Source: an uncultured Nitrospirota bacterium
GTDB lineage: Bacteria > CG2-30-53-67
DNA: 40,525 nt
NCBI GenBank assembly: GCA_947259355.1
Contig: CAMYMF010000018.1
Span: 1 to 40,525, forward strand
Reading direction: 5' to 3'
Shown: positions 15,803 to 27,402 of the stretch, piece after piece
Position numbering within the stretch: the first letter of the stretch is position 1
Layout: each line of letters starts with the position of its first letter
The notes under the pieces: generated by a model
Seen by the model: the letters and a program-made list of their open reading frames with translations, nothing else
What the model was told of the DNA's origin: nothing
Database searches by the model: none
Position numbers and translations under genes: made by a program

Positions 15803-15831
15803 TTGGCGGGCCCCGCATCCTGGGATATACT
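15803..15831 (+). promoter_or_regulatory. Promoter giving a probable leaderless hydrolase mRNA
   Basis: TTGGCG (15803-15808), 17-bp spacer, TATACT (15826-15831). The ATG of the hydrolase begins at 15839, only seven bases after the -10, and no Shine-Dalgarno precedes it. Confidence 0.6.
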
Positions 15832-15838
15832 GCCGAAA

Positions 15839-16651
15839 ATGAAGGCCGCCCTCTTACTGGTATCGGGGATACTCCTTTTGTCCATGGGATGCAGCACGCC
15901 CTTTGAAGCCAGCCTAATCTATTTCCCGACTCGCGAGGTACGCTTTACCCCTGCCGATGTAGGGCTGGCCTTTGAGGACGTCACCCTTGACACGGAAGAC
16001 GGGGTGCGGATCCATGCCTGGTACGTGCCGGGGAATCCCGCCGGCAAGACCCTGCTCTGGTTTCACGGCAATGCCGGCAACATCGGCGATCGGGTGGAGC
16101 ACATCAAGGTCTACCACGACCGGTGGGAGGTAAACCAGATGCTGGTGGAATACCGGGGATACGGCAAGAGCGGCGGCAGCCTCTCCGAAGAGGGGACCTA
16201 CGCGGACGGGCGGGCGGCCCTGGCCTATCTGCGGGAGCACCGCGGGCTGGCTCCGGCTGATTTGATTCTATTCGGACGCTCCCTGGGCGCGGCCATTGCC
16301 GTGCAACTTGCCACTGAAACGGAGTGCGCGGGCCTGATGCTGGAATCGCCCTTTACCTCGATTCGGGAGATGGCCCGTACCCACTATCCGCTGCTGGGAC
16401 ATCTGGTGCCGCTTCGGATCCGCTATGCATCCATTGACAAGATCGGCCAGATAAAATGCTCCCTCTTGATTCTGCACGGCGACCGGGACAACATTGTCCC
16501 CCAGAAGCACGGCCGGCGGCTCTACGAGGCGGCCCGGGAACCGAAGCAGTTCTTCAGCATCGAGGATGCCGGTCACAATGATATACTCATGCGGGCCGAT
16601 GAAGCCTACCATCGGACGGTCCGGAACTTTATCGACGGCAGCGGCGGCTAA
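15839..16651 (+). CDS. Alpha/beta hydrolase, BEM46/YfhR-like lipoprotein
   Basis: 270 aa. A short hydrophobic N-terminus ends near MGC (Cys18), a likely lipoprotein signal. The fold shows an oxyanion region HGNAGN, nucleophile elbow G-R-S148-L-G, acid D215 in HGDRDNIVP and His246 in DAGHND, so the catalytic triad is complete. The BEM46/YfhR group consists of envelope-associated serine hydrolases of mostly unknown substrate. The upstream frame is open but lacks a site; the ATG at 15839 is chosen because it starts the signal peptide and lies directly at the predicted transcription start. A Nudix gene follows after 60 bases in the same direction. Confidence 0.88.
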   Translation: MKAALLLVSGILLLSMGCSTPFEASLIYFPTREVRFTPADVGLAFEDVTLDTEDGVRIHAWYVPGNPAGKTLLWFHGNAGNIGDRVEHIKVYHDRWEVNQMLVEYRGYGKSGGSLSEEGTYADGRAALAYLREHRGLAPADLILFGRSLGAAIAVQLATETECAGLMLESPFTSIREMARTHYPLLGHLVPLRIRYASIDKIGQIKCSLLILHGDRDNIVPQKHGRRLYEAAREPKQFFSIEDAGHNDILMRADEAYHRTVRNFIDGSGG

Positions 16652-16711
16652 GTCCTGGCCGCAACGGTTCGTCATCGGGTTGATGAATCGAAGGCGCGAC
16701 GGGGGGGGGAC

Positions 16712-17125
16712 ATGCAGACAAGGGCGGAACACCCCAAGAATCCGATCCCCACGGTGGATGTCATCATTGAGCTCAAGGGACGGGGCGTGGTGCTCATCCG
16801 GCGCAAATACCCCCCGCCGGGCTGGGCCCTGCCGGGCGGCTTCGTCGATTACGGCGAGACCCTGGAAGCGGCGGCTGTGCGGGAAGCCCGGGAAGAGACC
16901 TCCCTTGCGGTGCGGCTGGTCCGCCAGTTTCACAGCTACTCCGATCCGGATCGCGATCCCCGACGCCACACCATCACCACCGTCTTCATTGCAGAGGCCG
17001 ACGGCGAGCCCCGGGCGGCGGACGATGCGAAAGAAGCGGCGATCTTCAGTCGGGACAGCCTGCCCCATGATCTGGCCTTTGACCACGCCCGGATCCTGGA
17101 GGACTATTTTGAGAAGAGGTACTAG
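16712..17125 (+). CDS. Nudix hydrolase
   Basis: 137 aa. The Nudix box runs from G43: G-x5-E49-x7-R57-E58-A-x-E61-E62-T-S64, so all metal-binding acids are present but the usual final Gly is Ser. The [13 protein letters not shown] entry and [14 protein letters not shown] segment resemble ADP-ribose pyrophosphatase-type or NUDT-like sanitising enzymes, which cleave nucleoside diphosphates linked to another moiety. The start is preceded by a run of nine G ending two bases before the ATG, which would serve as the Shine-Dalgarno. It is probably co-transcribed with the alpha/beta hydrolase. Confidence 0.9.
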   Translation: MQTRAEHPKNPIPTVDVIIELKGRGVVLIRRKYPPPGWALPGGFVDYGETLEAAAVREAREETSLAVRLVRQFHSYSDPDRDPRRHTITTVFIAEADGEPRAADDAKEAAIFSRDSLPHDLAFDHARILEDYFEKRY

Positions 17126-17140
17126 CCCGGATGGATCTCG

Positions 17141-17190
17141 CTTGGACTGTGTCGTTAACAATATACTTGGACTGTGTCGTTAACAATATA
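17141..17190. repeat. Perfect tandem duplication of a 25-bp unit
   Basis: The unit CTTGGACTGTGTCGTTAACA followed by ATATA occurs twice head to tail (17141-17165, 17166-17190). The second copy contributes a possible promoter TTGGAC-N16-TACAAT (17167-17194). GTTAAC is palindromic in each unit. Confidence 0.85.
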
Positions 17191-17230
17191 CAATGAAAGC
17201 TCCTTGTCAAAGCAGCACAGGTAGAGCGGT

Positions 17231-17275
17231 CTTCCCTCTCCCACATTTCGGGGGAGAAGGCAGGGGCGAGGGGGA
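17231..17275. repeat. REP-like palindrome, unit 1 of an inverted pair
   Basis: CCTCTCCC, 7-base loop, GGGGGAGA followed by AGGCAGGGGCGAGGGGG. It is the inverted relative of the unit at 17320-17358 and also matches 3590-3635. Confidence 0.65.
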
Positions 17276-17319
17276 AAGAAAGATCCGACGAAATCAGCAG
17301 GAAAGCAAAACCCTGAGAG

Positions 17320-17358
17320 CCCCCCTCACCTCGGCCCTCTCCCCGGCGGGGAGAGGAA
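17320..17358. repeat. REP-like palindrome, unit 2 of an inverted pair
   Basis: CCCCCCTCACCTCGGCC then a hairpin CTCTCCCC-GGC-GGGGAGAG. In opposite orientation to 17231-17275, about 45 bp away, giving a doublet as in bacterial interspersed mosaic elements. The remaining gap to 17563 holds nothing else I can name. Confidence 0.65.
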
Positions 17359-17563
17359 GTTGCTTCAGGAAAGCACAATGCCGTTTTTCGTCCCCGTGCG
17401 AAGAGTGGGTCGGACATTAATTTGGCTCCGTTAATGTGTATGCGTGGGCTCACAACCGCTTGATGACCGAGCCGAATCTGCCTCGAACCACCCGGATGTT
17501 GCAGGGCGATCAATCGTGCAGTATCTGGGCTGAGGTTTTGAACACACCCGGAGGATCTGCATC

Positions 17564-17881
17564 ATGCCGACAACCCAACCACCCGTCATCACCCTCATGG
17601 CGGCCCTCCTGGCCGCAAGCCTTTTCGGCTGCTCCGCGACTTCTCTGCCAAAGGGGGACGCGGCGCGAGGCGAGGCACGTTTCGCGGACACCACCCTGGG
17701 GACCAGCGGCAAATCTTGCAACACGTGCCACACGGAGATGGGCCGGGGCGCGATGAGCCTGGTGGGCAAGACGCCCTATGATCATACGATTCGGGACTGT
17801 ATTCAGGGCCCGCTGCAGGGGGATCCTGGGCAGGAGCAGGCGATTGCAGACCTGCTGGCCTATATCCGATCTTTGCGCTAG
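17564..17881 (+). CDS. Small monoheme cytochrome c lipoprotein
   Basis: 105 aa. A lipoprotein signal ends in LFGC (Cys23). The heme c site is C52-N-T-C-H56 and is followed by several Met (TEMGRGAM) of which one could be the second heme ligand. The C-terminal helix (QEQAIADLLAYIRSL) is the usual cytochrome c C-terminal helix. It would transfer electrons at the outer face of the inner membrane or in the periplasm. The start has CGGAGG about 10 bases upstream. The protein is short compared with class I cytochromes (about 80 residues mature), with little sequence between heme and C-terminal helix. Its stop codon is followed in the same frame by a glycerate-kinase fragment. The partner oxidoreductase is not in the window. 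Confidence 0.85.
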   Translation: MPTTQPPVITLMAALLAASLFGCSATSLPKGDAARGEARFADTTLGTSGKSCNTCHTEMGRGAMSLVGKTPYDHTIRDCIQGPLQGDPGQEQAIADLLAYIRSLR

Positions 17882-18136
17882 CACGGACACGGCGGAGGGA
17901 GCCATGGGGGACCAGCGAAAGCTGCGGCGAGGCGGGGAATCGTCTTTCTCAGTGGCGGTACCGACGGCCCCACCGACGCCGCCGGGGCGGTCGTCGACGG
18001 GGCAACGCTCATACGGGCGCGACGCAAAGACCTCAATCCCCGCGCGGCCTTGGACAACAATGATGCCTACCCGTTCCTGCACAGCGTCGGCGGACATCTC
18101 GTTACCGGTCCGACCTTGACGAATGGCATCGACATC
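17882..18136 (+). pseudogene. Remnant of glycerate 2-kinase C-terminus (MOFRL domain)
   Basis: Read directly after the cytochrome stop codon, in the same frame, the sequence encodes RGIVFLSGGTDGPTDAAGAV, then VVDG, ALDNNDAYPFLHSVGGHLVT and GPTLTNGIDI. These are the core motifs of the GckA/MOFRL-type glycerate 2-kinase C-terminal region (family pattern: SGGTDGxDGPTDAAGA, NDSYxFF, LxxTGPTGTNVxDL). About three residues of the GTDG-TDG-PTD motif are missing, and there is no start codon or N-terminal kinase domain. The frame continues without homology to 18340. This is a decayed gene piece, probably left by a deletion that joined it to the cytochrome gene. Confidence 0.75.
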
Positions 18137-18314
18137 ACCTGCGCTCTGGGGTGGTATAGCCAGAATATTTCAGTCACCGACAGGGCGTGGAGGGTTCCCC
18201 GTTGCCCCCAAACGACCCCTCATGGCGATGACGCACGCCATTTCGGGATTGCTCGGCACGGCGAAAAATGCGAAATTCTTGTACAACAATGTTCGGATTT
18301 TTTGATCAAACAGC

Positions 18315-18343
18315 TTGACAGCGATTTTCGGATATGCTAATTT
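18315..18343 (+). promoter_or_regulatory. Promoter of the ATP synthase operon
   Basis: TTGACA (18315-18320), 17-bp spacer, extended -10 TGC-TAATTT (18338-18343). It overlaps the end of the glycerate-kinase-derived frame. The leader is about 70 bases. Confidence 0.6.
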
Positions 18344-18422
18344 CCCGATGCTTTTTCCCGTACTAATATATTACACCTCCCCCTGCTTTTCAGATTTACC
18401 AGAAAAATCGAGGAGTTGAGGC

Positions 18423-18854
18423 TTGATCCATCTATCACCCAATCTCATCATTCCTGCAATCATTTTCCTCCTGATCCTCATGTGGGTCCTCAATCGGTGG
18501 CTTTATCGCCCCGTTTTGAAGGTGCTGGACGACCGTCAGGCGATTGTCGAGGGTGCCGCCCGGGACGCGGCCGACGCGGAGGCCAAGATTGCCGCCCTGA
18601 GCGAGGAGTACGATAACGCGCTGCAGCACAGCCGCCGGGTTGCCAAGGCCACCGGGAACCAGGCCCAGACGGAGGCCCTGGGCGCGGAGAAGGAGATCCT
18701 CTCGGCGGCCCACCACCAGGCCGAGGCCTTTATGGACAAAGCCCTGGTGGCACTGGAGAAGAGCGCGGATGCGGCCCGGGAGGAACTTGGCGAACATGCG
18801 GAGACGCTCTCGCGCGAAGTCAGCTCCAGGATCTTGGGGAGGGCTCTTAGATGA
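18423..18854 (+). CDS. atpF': F0F1 ATP synthase subunit b'
   Basis: 143 aa. One N-terminal membrane helix (residues about 6-24, LIIPAIIFLLILMWVLNRW) followed by a long charged coiled coil rich in Ala, Glu and Lys. This is the b-type peripheral stalk that holds F1 against F0. Being first of two b-type genes in a row, it is the b' (AtpF2/AtpG) form seen in deltaproteobacteria and phototrophs. The start is TTG at 18423, about 7 bases after AGGAG and with the family's usual N-terminus. The stop overlaps the next start (ATGA). Confidence 0.88.
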   Translation: MIHLSPNLIIPAIIFLLILMWVLNRWLYRPVLKVLDDRQAIVEGAARDAADAEAKIAALSEEYDNALQHSRRVAKATGNQAQTEALGAEKEILSAAHHQAEAFMDKALVALEKSADAAREELGEHAETLSREVSSRILGRALR

Positions 18855-19459
18855 TCACATACGTGCGCGGCCATCCACGGATCAAAGCTGTGCTGCGGGG
18901 GAGCGGCGTCCTGCTCGCACTCCTCATTATTGTGGCCGGCGTAGCCTTCGCATCCAGCGGCGAAGGGGCTCACGGCGCAGCCCCGTCTCTGTTCTCGAAG
19001 GAGATGCTCTTTCGGCTCCTCAACTTCATCGTTCTCTTTGCCCTTCTGTACAAGTTTCTCGCGAAGCCGATCGGAGATTATCTCTCGGCGCGCCGGGAAG
19101 AGATCCTCTCCCGTCTGGAAGAGGCCAAACGGAGCAAGGAGGATGCTGAGGCCCGCTATGCGGAACTGACCCAACGGCTTGCCAACCGGGACGAGGAGTT
19201 CGAGGAAATCCGTCGGAACGCGGAGGAGAACGCCGCCCGCTTGAAGGAGGGCATCCTTGCGGAAGCCCAGGAAAAGGCGAAGCGGATCGAAGAAAAAGCA
19301 AAGGCCTCCATCGAGCAGGAATTGAAAAAGGCCCAGGAAGCGCTCAAAGTGGAGGCGGCAGAGTTGGCACTGAAGCTCTCCCGGGAGAAGCTGCTGCGGG
19401 AGATCAAACCGGAGGATCATCAGCGCTTCGTCGATGACTACATCGCGAACCTGAAATAG
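18851..19459 (+). CDS. atpF: F0F1 ATP synthase subunit b
   Basis: 202 aa. An N-terminal hydrophobic stretch (about 17-35) that looks like a signal peptide ending near FASSGEG is followed by the true membrane anchor (LLNFIVLFALLYKFLAKPI, about 56-75) and a long coiled coil. This N-terminal extension is common in deltaproteobacterial b subunits. It forms the second strand of the peripheral stalk with b'. Its start overlaps the b' stop by four bases (ATGA), implying translational coupling. Confidence 0.92.
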   Translation: MITYVRGHPRIKAVLRGSGVLLALLIIVAGVAFASSGEGAHGAAPSLFSKEMLFRLLNFIVLFALLYKFLAKPIGDYLSARREEILSRLEEAKRSKEDAEARYAELTQRLANRDEEFEEIRRNAEENAARLKEGILAEAQEKAKRIEEKAKASIEQELKKAQEALKVEAAELALKLSREKLLREIKPEDHQRFVDDYIANLK

Positions 19460-19474
19460 AGAAGGGGAGAGGCG

Positions 19475-20014
19475 ATGAGCAGTGTGGTCGCCAGAAGATA
19501 CGCCAAAGCTCTGATCGATTTGGCCGCAGCGGAAGGAATCGTCGATCGAATCGAAGGGAACCTCGGCCGCGTCGTGCGCACCATCGTCGCCGAACGGAAA
19601 CTGAAGAACTTCTTCTTCAATCCGGTTTACAAGAGCGAGGACAAGCGCCGACTCCTGGATACGATCATCAAGGAGATGGAGATTAGCGGCCTGCTCAAGA
19701 AGTTCCTCATCCTGCTGATCGAAAAGGACCGCATGCCCGATCTGGAAGCAGTCCATGCGGAATATGTCAACCTCTCCAACACCCTCAACAACCGGGCCGA
19801 GGCCGAAGTACGCACCGCCGTGCCACTTTCCGAGAGTGCCCGAGAGAAGCTGCAGGCCAAACTCCAGGCCCTGACGGGCAAGAACATCTACCTCAAAGTG
19901 CAGGAGGATCCCGCCCTCATCGGAGGGATCGTCACCCGGATCGGGAGCGTCGTCTATGACGGCAGCATCCGGTCCCAGATCATGCGGCTCAAGGACCAAA
20001 TCATAAAGGGGTAA
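19475..20014 (+). CDS. atpH: F0F1 ATP synthase subunit delta
   Basis: 179 aa. The OSCP/delta N-terminus is recognisable (SSVVARRYAKALIDLA), as is the C-terminal GGIVTRIGSVVYDGSIRSQI signature. It links the top of F1 to the b/b' stalk. The start has GGGGAGAGG eight or fewer bases upstream and lies 15 bases after atpF. Confidence 0.95.
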   Translation: MSSVVARRYAKALIDLAAAEGIVDRIEGNLGRVVRTIVAERKLKNFFFNPVYKSEDKRRLLDTIIKEMEISGLLKKFLILLIEKDRMPDLEAVHAEYVNLSNTLNNRAEAEVRTAVPLSESAREKLQAKLQALTGKNIYLKVQEDPALIGGIVTRIGSVVYDGSIRSQIMRLKDQIIKG

Positions 20015-21526
<1,512 letters not shown>

Positions 21527-21543
21527 CACCGGCGGGAGAAGGC

Positions 21544-23848
<2,305 letters not shown>

Positions 23849-23907
23849 CCCCATGCTAAATCGGAGGCGGTGCAGCAGAGCACCGGCCTTTGCAGACAGG
23901 ATTGCCC

Positions 23908-24324
23908 ATGGCAGAGACGCTCCTTTTTGAAATCGTGACACCCGAACGGCTCGCCTTCTCGGAAGAAGTGGAGGAGGTCGTCGTTCCCGGCACGCTGGGA
24001 GAGCTGGGGATTCTGCCTGGACACGTCCCCTTCCTCTCAACGCTCCAGCCCGGCGTGATGATGGTGCGCCAGGACGGCCGCGAAATCTATTACGCGGTGA
24101 GCGGCGGATTCATCGAGGTCCATGAAGATCACGTCATCCTCCTGGCGGAAACGGCGGAGCGGGCGGACGAAATCGACTTGGAGCGGGCCCTGGCCTCGAA
24201 AGCCAAGGCTGAAGAGATTCTGAAAGACGTCCAGGACGCCAGCGAGCTTAAGTTCAAGCGGGCCGACCTGCGGCTGAAGCGAGCCCTCACCCGCGAAGAA
24301 GTGGCCCGACGGTCTCGTTCCTAG
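23908..24324 (+). CDS. atpC: F0F1 ATP synthase subunit epsilon
   Basis: 138 aa. Beta-sandwich N-terminal domain with the conserved LFEIVTPERLAFSEEVEEVV and PGTLGELGILPGHVP, and a C-terminal two-helix hairpin rich in Ala, Glu and Arg. It sits at the bottom of the rotor and can inhibit ATP hydrolysis. Start set at the ATG at 23908, with AGGA about 8 bases upstream and the family N-terminus, rather than the in-frame TTG at 23890. Last gene of the operon; subunits a and c must be encoded elsewhere, as is usual in this group. Confidence 0.95.
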   Translation: MAETLLFEIVTPERLAFSEEVEEVVVPGTLGELGILPGHVPFLSTLQPGVMMVRQDGREIYYAVSGGFIEVHEDHVILLAETAERADEIDLERALASKAKAEEILKDVQDASELKFKRADLRLKRALTREEVARRSRS

Positions 24325-24616
24325 TGGCCCTATTCCTAAATACGGTGGCATTCGAGTGCCGTAGCGCGCCCTGCTCTGCGTTGTCTTTTCCCCGGCGAAG
24401 GCCTTCGCCGGGCCAGTCTCCCGCTTCACTCTGATTCATGCCGCAAGCGGCGGCTTTTACATTAAGGTATCTTGGGATGCGCTCCCTGCGACGTACCGCT
24501 GAGGGTACGCCTCAGTTGCGCGCCTTGATGAGACCACGCTACAGCCCTCTCGGTGCGTTACCTTACTCAGGAACAGGACCACTTGATTTCCCCTTTCCGA
24601 CTTCCCCGGCCCCCAT
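24325..24616. other. Palindrome-rich intergenic region after the ATP synthase operon
   Basis: No gene is visible. It contains a perfect 22-bp palindrome (24391-24412; arms CCCGGCGAAGG and CCTTCGCCGGG), a small GCCGCAAGCGGC hairpin (24440-24451), and two overlapping, mutually exclusive hairpins near 24494-24518: CGTACC/GGTACG and CTGAGG/CCTCAG. The 24464-24573 part is bounded by AAGGTA and TACCTT. This looks like a structured dispersed repeat or a small RNA, not a protein gene. Confidence 0.5.
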
Positions 24617-24645
24617 TTGACCCCTTTTCGCTCCTCCGCTATCGT
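24617..24645 (+). promoter_or_regulatory. Promoter of the P-type ATPase
   Basis: TTGACC (24617-24622), 17-bp spacer, TATCGT (24640-24645). The leader has complementary runs T8 (24698-24705) and A8 (24724-24731) just before the GGAG at 24734. Confidence 0.5.
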
Positions 24646-24741
24646 ACATAGCCGAGAGGAGTGCCTGCGGATGCACGCCGAAGGGGGCGGCCCGCTCTTT
24701 TTTTTCTTTATTCATTCTCAACGAAAAAAAATTGGAGCACC

Positions 24742-27402
24742 ATGCACTGGCACTGCTGCGACACCCAGGAAGTCTGCCGTAATCTTGAGACCTCTCCGCA
24801 GGGACTCACAACCGCAGAGGCTGCCCGCCGCCTTGAAACCTATGGGCCCAACGCGCTGCGGGAGGCGGAAAAGAGACCGCTTGTTTTCCTTTTTCTGGAT
24901 CAGTTCAAAGACTTCATGATCCTGGTCCTGATCGCGGCCTCGGTGATCTCCGGCCTCATCGGGGAGGTGAAGGACACCATCGCCATTCTGGTGATTGTGC
25001 TGCTCAACGCCATCATCGGTTTTGTCCAGGAGTATCGGGCCGAGAGGGCCATGGCGGCCCTCAAGCGGATGGCTGTGCCAACGGCCACCGTGCTTCGCGA
25101 CGGCGATTTGGCCACGGTCCCTGCCGTCGACATCGTCCCCGGTGACGTCGCGGTACTGGAAGCGGGACAGATCGTTCCGGCGGACATGCGGCTCCTGGAG
25201 GCGGCCCAGCTCTGCGTTGAAGAGGCCGCGCTCACGGGCGAGTCGGTGGCGGTGCTCAAGGAGACGGGCGTGCTGAACGATCCGAATCGGGCCGTCGGAG
25301 ACCGTAGCAACATGGCCTTCAAGGGGACCATCGTCACAAACGGGCGCGGTCGGGGCCTGGTCGTCGGCACTGGTATGCAGACCGAAATCGGCCGGATTGC
25401 GGCCATGCTTCAGGAGGAGAAAGAGCCGAGAACACCGCTGCAGAAAAGACTCGAGACCTTCGGCAAGAAACTGGCCGTCATCATTCTGCTCATCTGCGCC
25501 GTGGTCTTTCTGCTGGGCCTGCTCCGGGGCGAGCAGGCTCTGCTGATGTTCATGACAGCCGTCTCCCTGGCGGTGGCCGCCATCCCGGAGGCGCTGCCCG
25601 CCGTCATCACCATCACCCTGGCCCTGGGGGCGCGCAAATTGATCCGTCACCAAGCTTTGATCCGGAAGCTGCCTGCCGTGGAGACCCTCGGTTCTGTCAC
25701 CTATATCTGCTCCGACAAGACGGGCACCCTCACCCTGAACCGGATGGCCGTGGAGCAGGTCTTTGTCGACGGGGAGCTGGTCACGGTGGGGGGCACAGAC
25801 GGTGCAAGACTGCCCGACGATACGCGCCCCCTGCAGAGCCCGCAGTCTCTTTTCCTGCGCGCCCTGGTGCTCTGCAACGACGCCGAAGCCGACGCAGAGG
25901 GGAACCTCATCGGGGACCCCACGGAACAAGCCCTCTACCGTTTGGGGGAGCAGAGCGGGTGCCCGCGTCGGCGGCTGGTCGGAGAATTTCCCCGAGTGGA
26001 CGAGATCCCCTTTGACGCTGGTCGCAAATGCATGACCACTTTCCACCGGTGGATCGACGGCCGGTTCATCTCTTTCACCAAGGGCGCCGTGGAGGGACTG
26101 CTCGCAAACGGCAAATCGATACTGCACGCCGACGGGTGTCGGGCCATCGACCGGGCGGCCATCCGGCGCGTCTCGGAGGCCATGGCGGCCGAGGGCTTGC
26201 GGGTGCTGGGCGTGGCCATGCGCGTCTGGGACGCCCTTCTCGAGTCTCCCGATCCCGAAAACACCGAAACGGATCTGACCCTGCTCGGCCTGGTGGGGCT
26301 AATGGATCCCCCCCGACCGGAGGCGAAGGACGCTGTCTCGCTCTGCCGCTCCGCCGGCATCGTGCCGGTCATGATCACCGGCGACCATCCCCTCACCGCC
26401 AAGAACATTGCCCGTCGCCTCGGGATTCTCGAAGGCAAACTCGAAGACGAATCGGACCGCGTCATCACGGGTCGCGAACTCGCGGCGTTGTCAGACCAAG
26501 CGTTCGCAGCGCAGGTCGGCCGGGTCATGGTCTACGCCCGTGTGGCGCCTGAACAGAAGCTCAAGATCGTCAAGGCCCTTCAGTCCCGGGGCCAGTTTGT
26601 CGCCATGACGGGCGACGGCGTGAACGACGCCCCAGCGCTCAAACGGGCCAATATCGGGGTGGCCATGGGTATCACCGGGACCGATGTGGCGCGGGAGGCG
26701 TCCCACATGATCCTCCTGGATGACAATTTTCAGACTATTGTGCGCGCGGTCCGGGAGGGACGGAAGATATTCGACAATATCCGCAAGTTCGTCAAATACA
26801 CCATGACCAGCAATTCGGGAGAAATCTGGACACTGTTTCTTGCGCCCTTTCTGGGATTGCCCCTCCCCCTTCTGCCCATTCACATCCTCTGGATCAACCT
26901 GGTGACCGACGGTCTGCCCGGCCTGGCGCTCGCCGCCGAACCGGCCGAGCGTGGCACCATGGAACGCCCGCCTCGCCCGCCGGACGAAAGCATTTTTGCG
27001 CACGGCATGTGGCAGCACATGCTGTGGGTCGGCCTGCTGATCGGCGGTTTGTCCATCGGCTCTCAGGCATGGGCTTACCATTCGGGTGAGACACATTGGC
27101 AGACCATGGTGTTTACTGTCCTGACACTGGCTCAGTTGGCCCACGTGCTCGCCATTCGCACGGAACGGGATTCATTGTTTACCGTGGGGCTGATGAGCAA
27201 CTGGCCCCTGCTCGGTGCGGTGGTAATAACCGTCGGCCTGCAGCTTGCCGTGATCTATGTGCCGGCGCTCAATCCGATCTTCCGCACCGCGCCGCTCAGT
27301 CCCGGGGAGCTGCTTGCGGCGGTCCTCCTCTCGGCCGTTGTTTTTGTCGCCGTCGAAACGGAGAAGTGGCTGAAGCGCCGGCGTCTTGCGCCCGCCGCTT
27401 GA
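24742..27402 (+). CDS. P-type cation-transporting ATPase, calcium type (P2A-like)
   Basis: 886 aa. N-terminal cation-ATPase domain, paired membrane helices (about 55-95), actuator domain with TGES, helices with the PEALP ion-site motif (PEGLP in many calcium pumps), phosphorylation site D325 in SDKTGTLT, nucleotide domain, hinge MTGDGVNDAP, and a C-terminal group of membrane helices (LPLLPIHILWINLVTDGLPG). It probably exports Ca2+ (or Mn2+) with ATP. The N-terminus has an unusual HWHCC. Start at the ATG at 24742 with GGAG six bases upstream; an in-frame GTG at 24661 is rejected because it adds noncoding sequence. It is expressed from its own promoter. Confidence 0.92.
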   Translation: MHWHCCDTQEVCRNLETSPQGLTTAEAARRLETYGPNALREAEKRPLVFLFLDQFKDFMILVLIAASVISGLIGEVKDTIAILVIVLLNAIIGFVQEYRAERAMAALKRMAVPTATVLRDGDLATVPAVDIVPGDVAVLEAGQIVPADMRLLEAAQLCVEEAALTGESVAVLKETGVLNDPNRAVGDRSNMAFKGTIVTNGRGRGLVVGTGMQTEIGRIAAMLQEEKEPRTPLQKRLETFGKKLAVIILLICAVVFLLGLLRGEQALLMFMTAVSLAVAAIPEALPAVITITLALGARKLIRHQALIRKLPAVETLGSVTYICSDKTGTLTLNRMAVEQVFVDGELVTVGGTDGARLPDDTRPLQSPQSLFLRALVLCNDAEADAEGNLIGDPTEQALYRLGEQSGCPRRRLVGEFPRVDEIPFDAGRKCMTTFHRWIDGRFISFTKGAVEGLLANGKSILHADGCRAIDRAAIRRVSEAMAAEGLRVLGVAMRVWDALLESPDPENTETDLTLLGLVGLMDPPRPEAKDAVSLCRSAGIVPVMITGDHPLTAKNIARRLGILEGKLEDESDRVITGRELAALSDQAFAAQVGRVMVYARVAPEQKLKIVKALQSRGQFVAMTGDGVNDAPALKRANIGVAMGITGTDVAREASHMILLDDNFQTIVRAVREGRKIFDNIRKFVKYTMTSNSGEIWTLFLAPFLGLPLPLLPIHILWINLVTDGLPGLALAAEPAERGTMERPPRPPDESIFAHGMWQHMLWVGLLIGGLSIGSQAWAYHSGETHWQTMVFTVLTLAQLAHVLAIRTERDSLFTVGLMSNWPLLGAVVITVGLQLAVIYVPALNPIFRTAPLSPGELLAAVLLSAVVFVAVETEKWLKRRRLAPAA

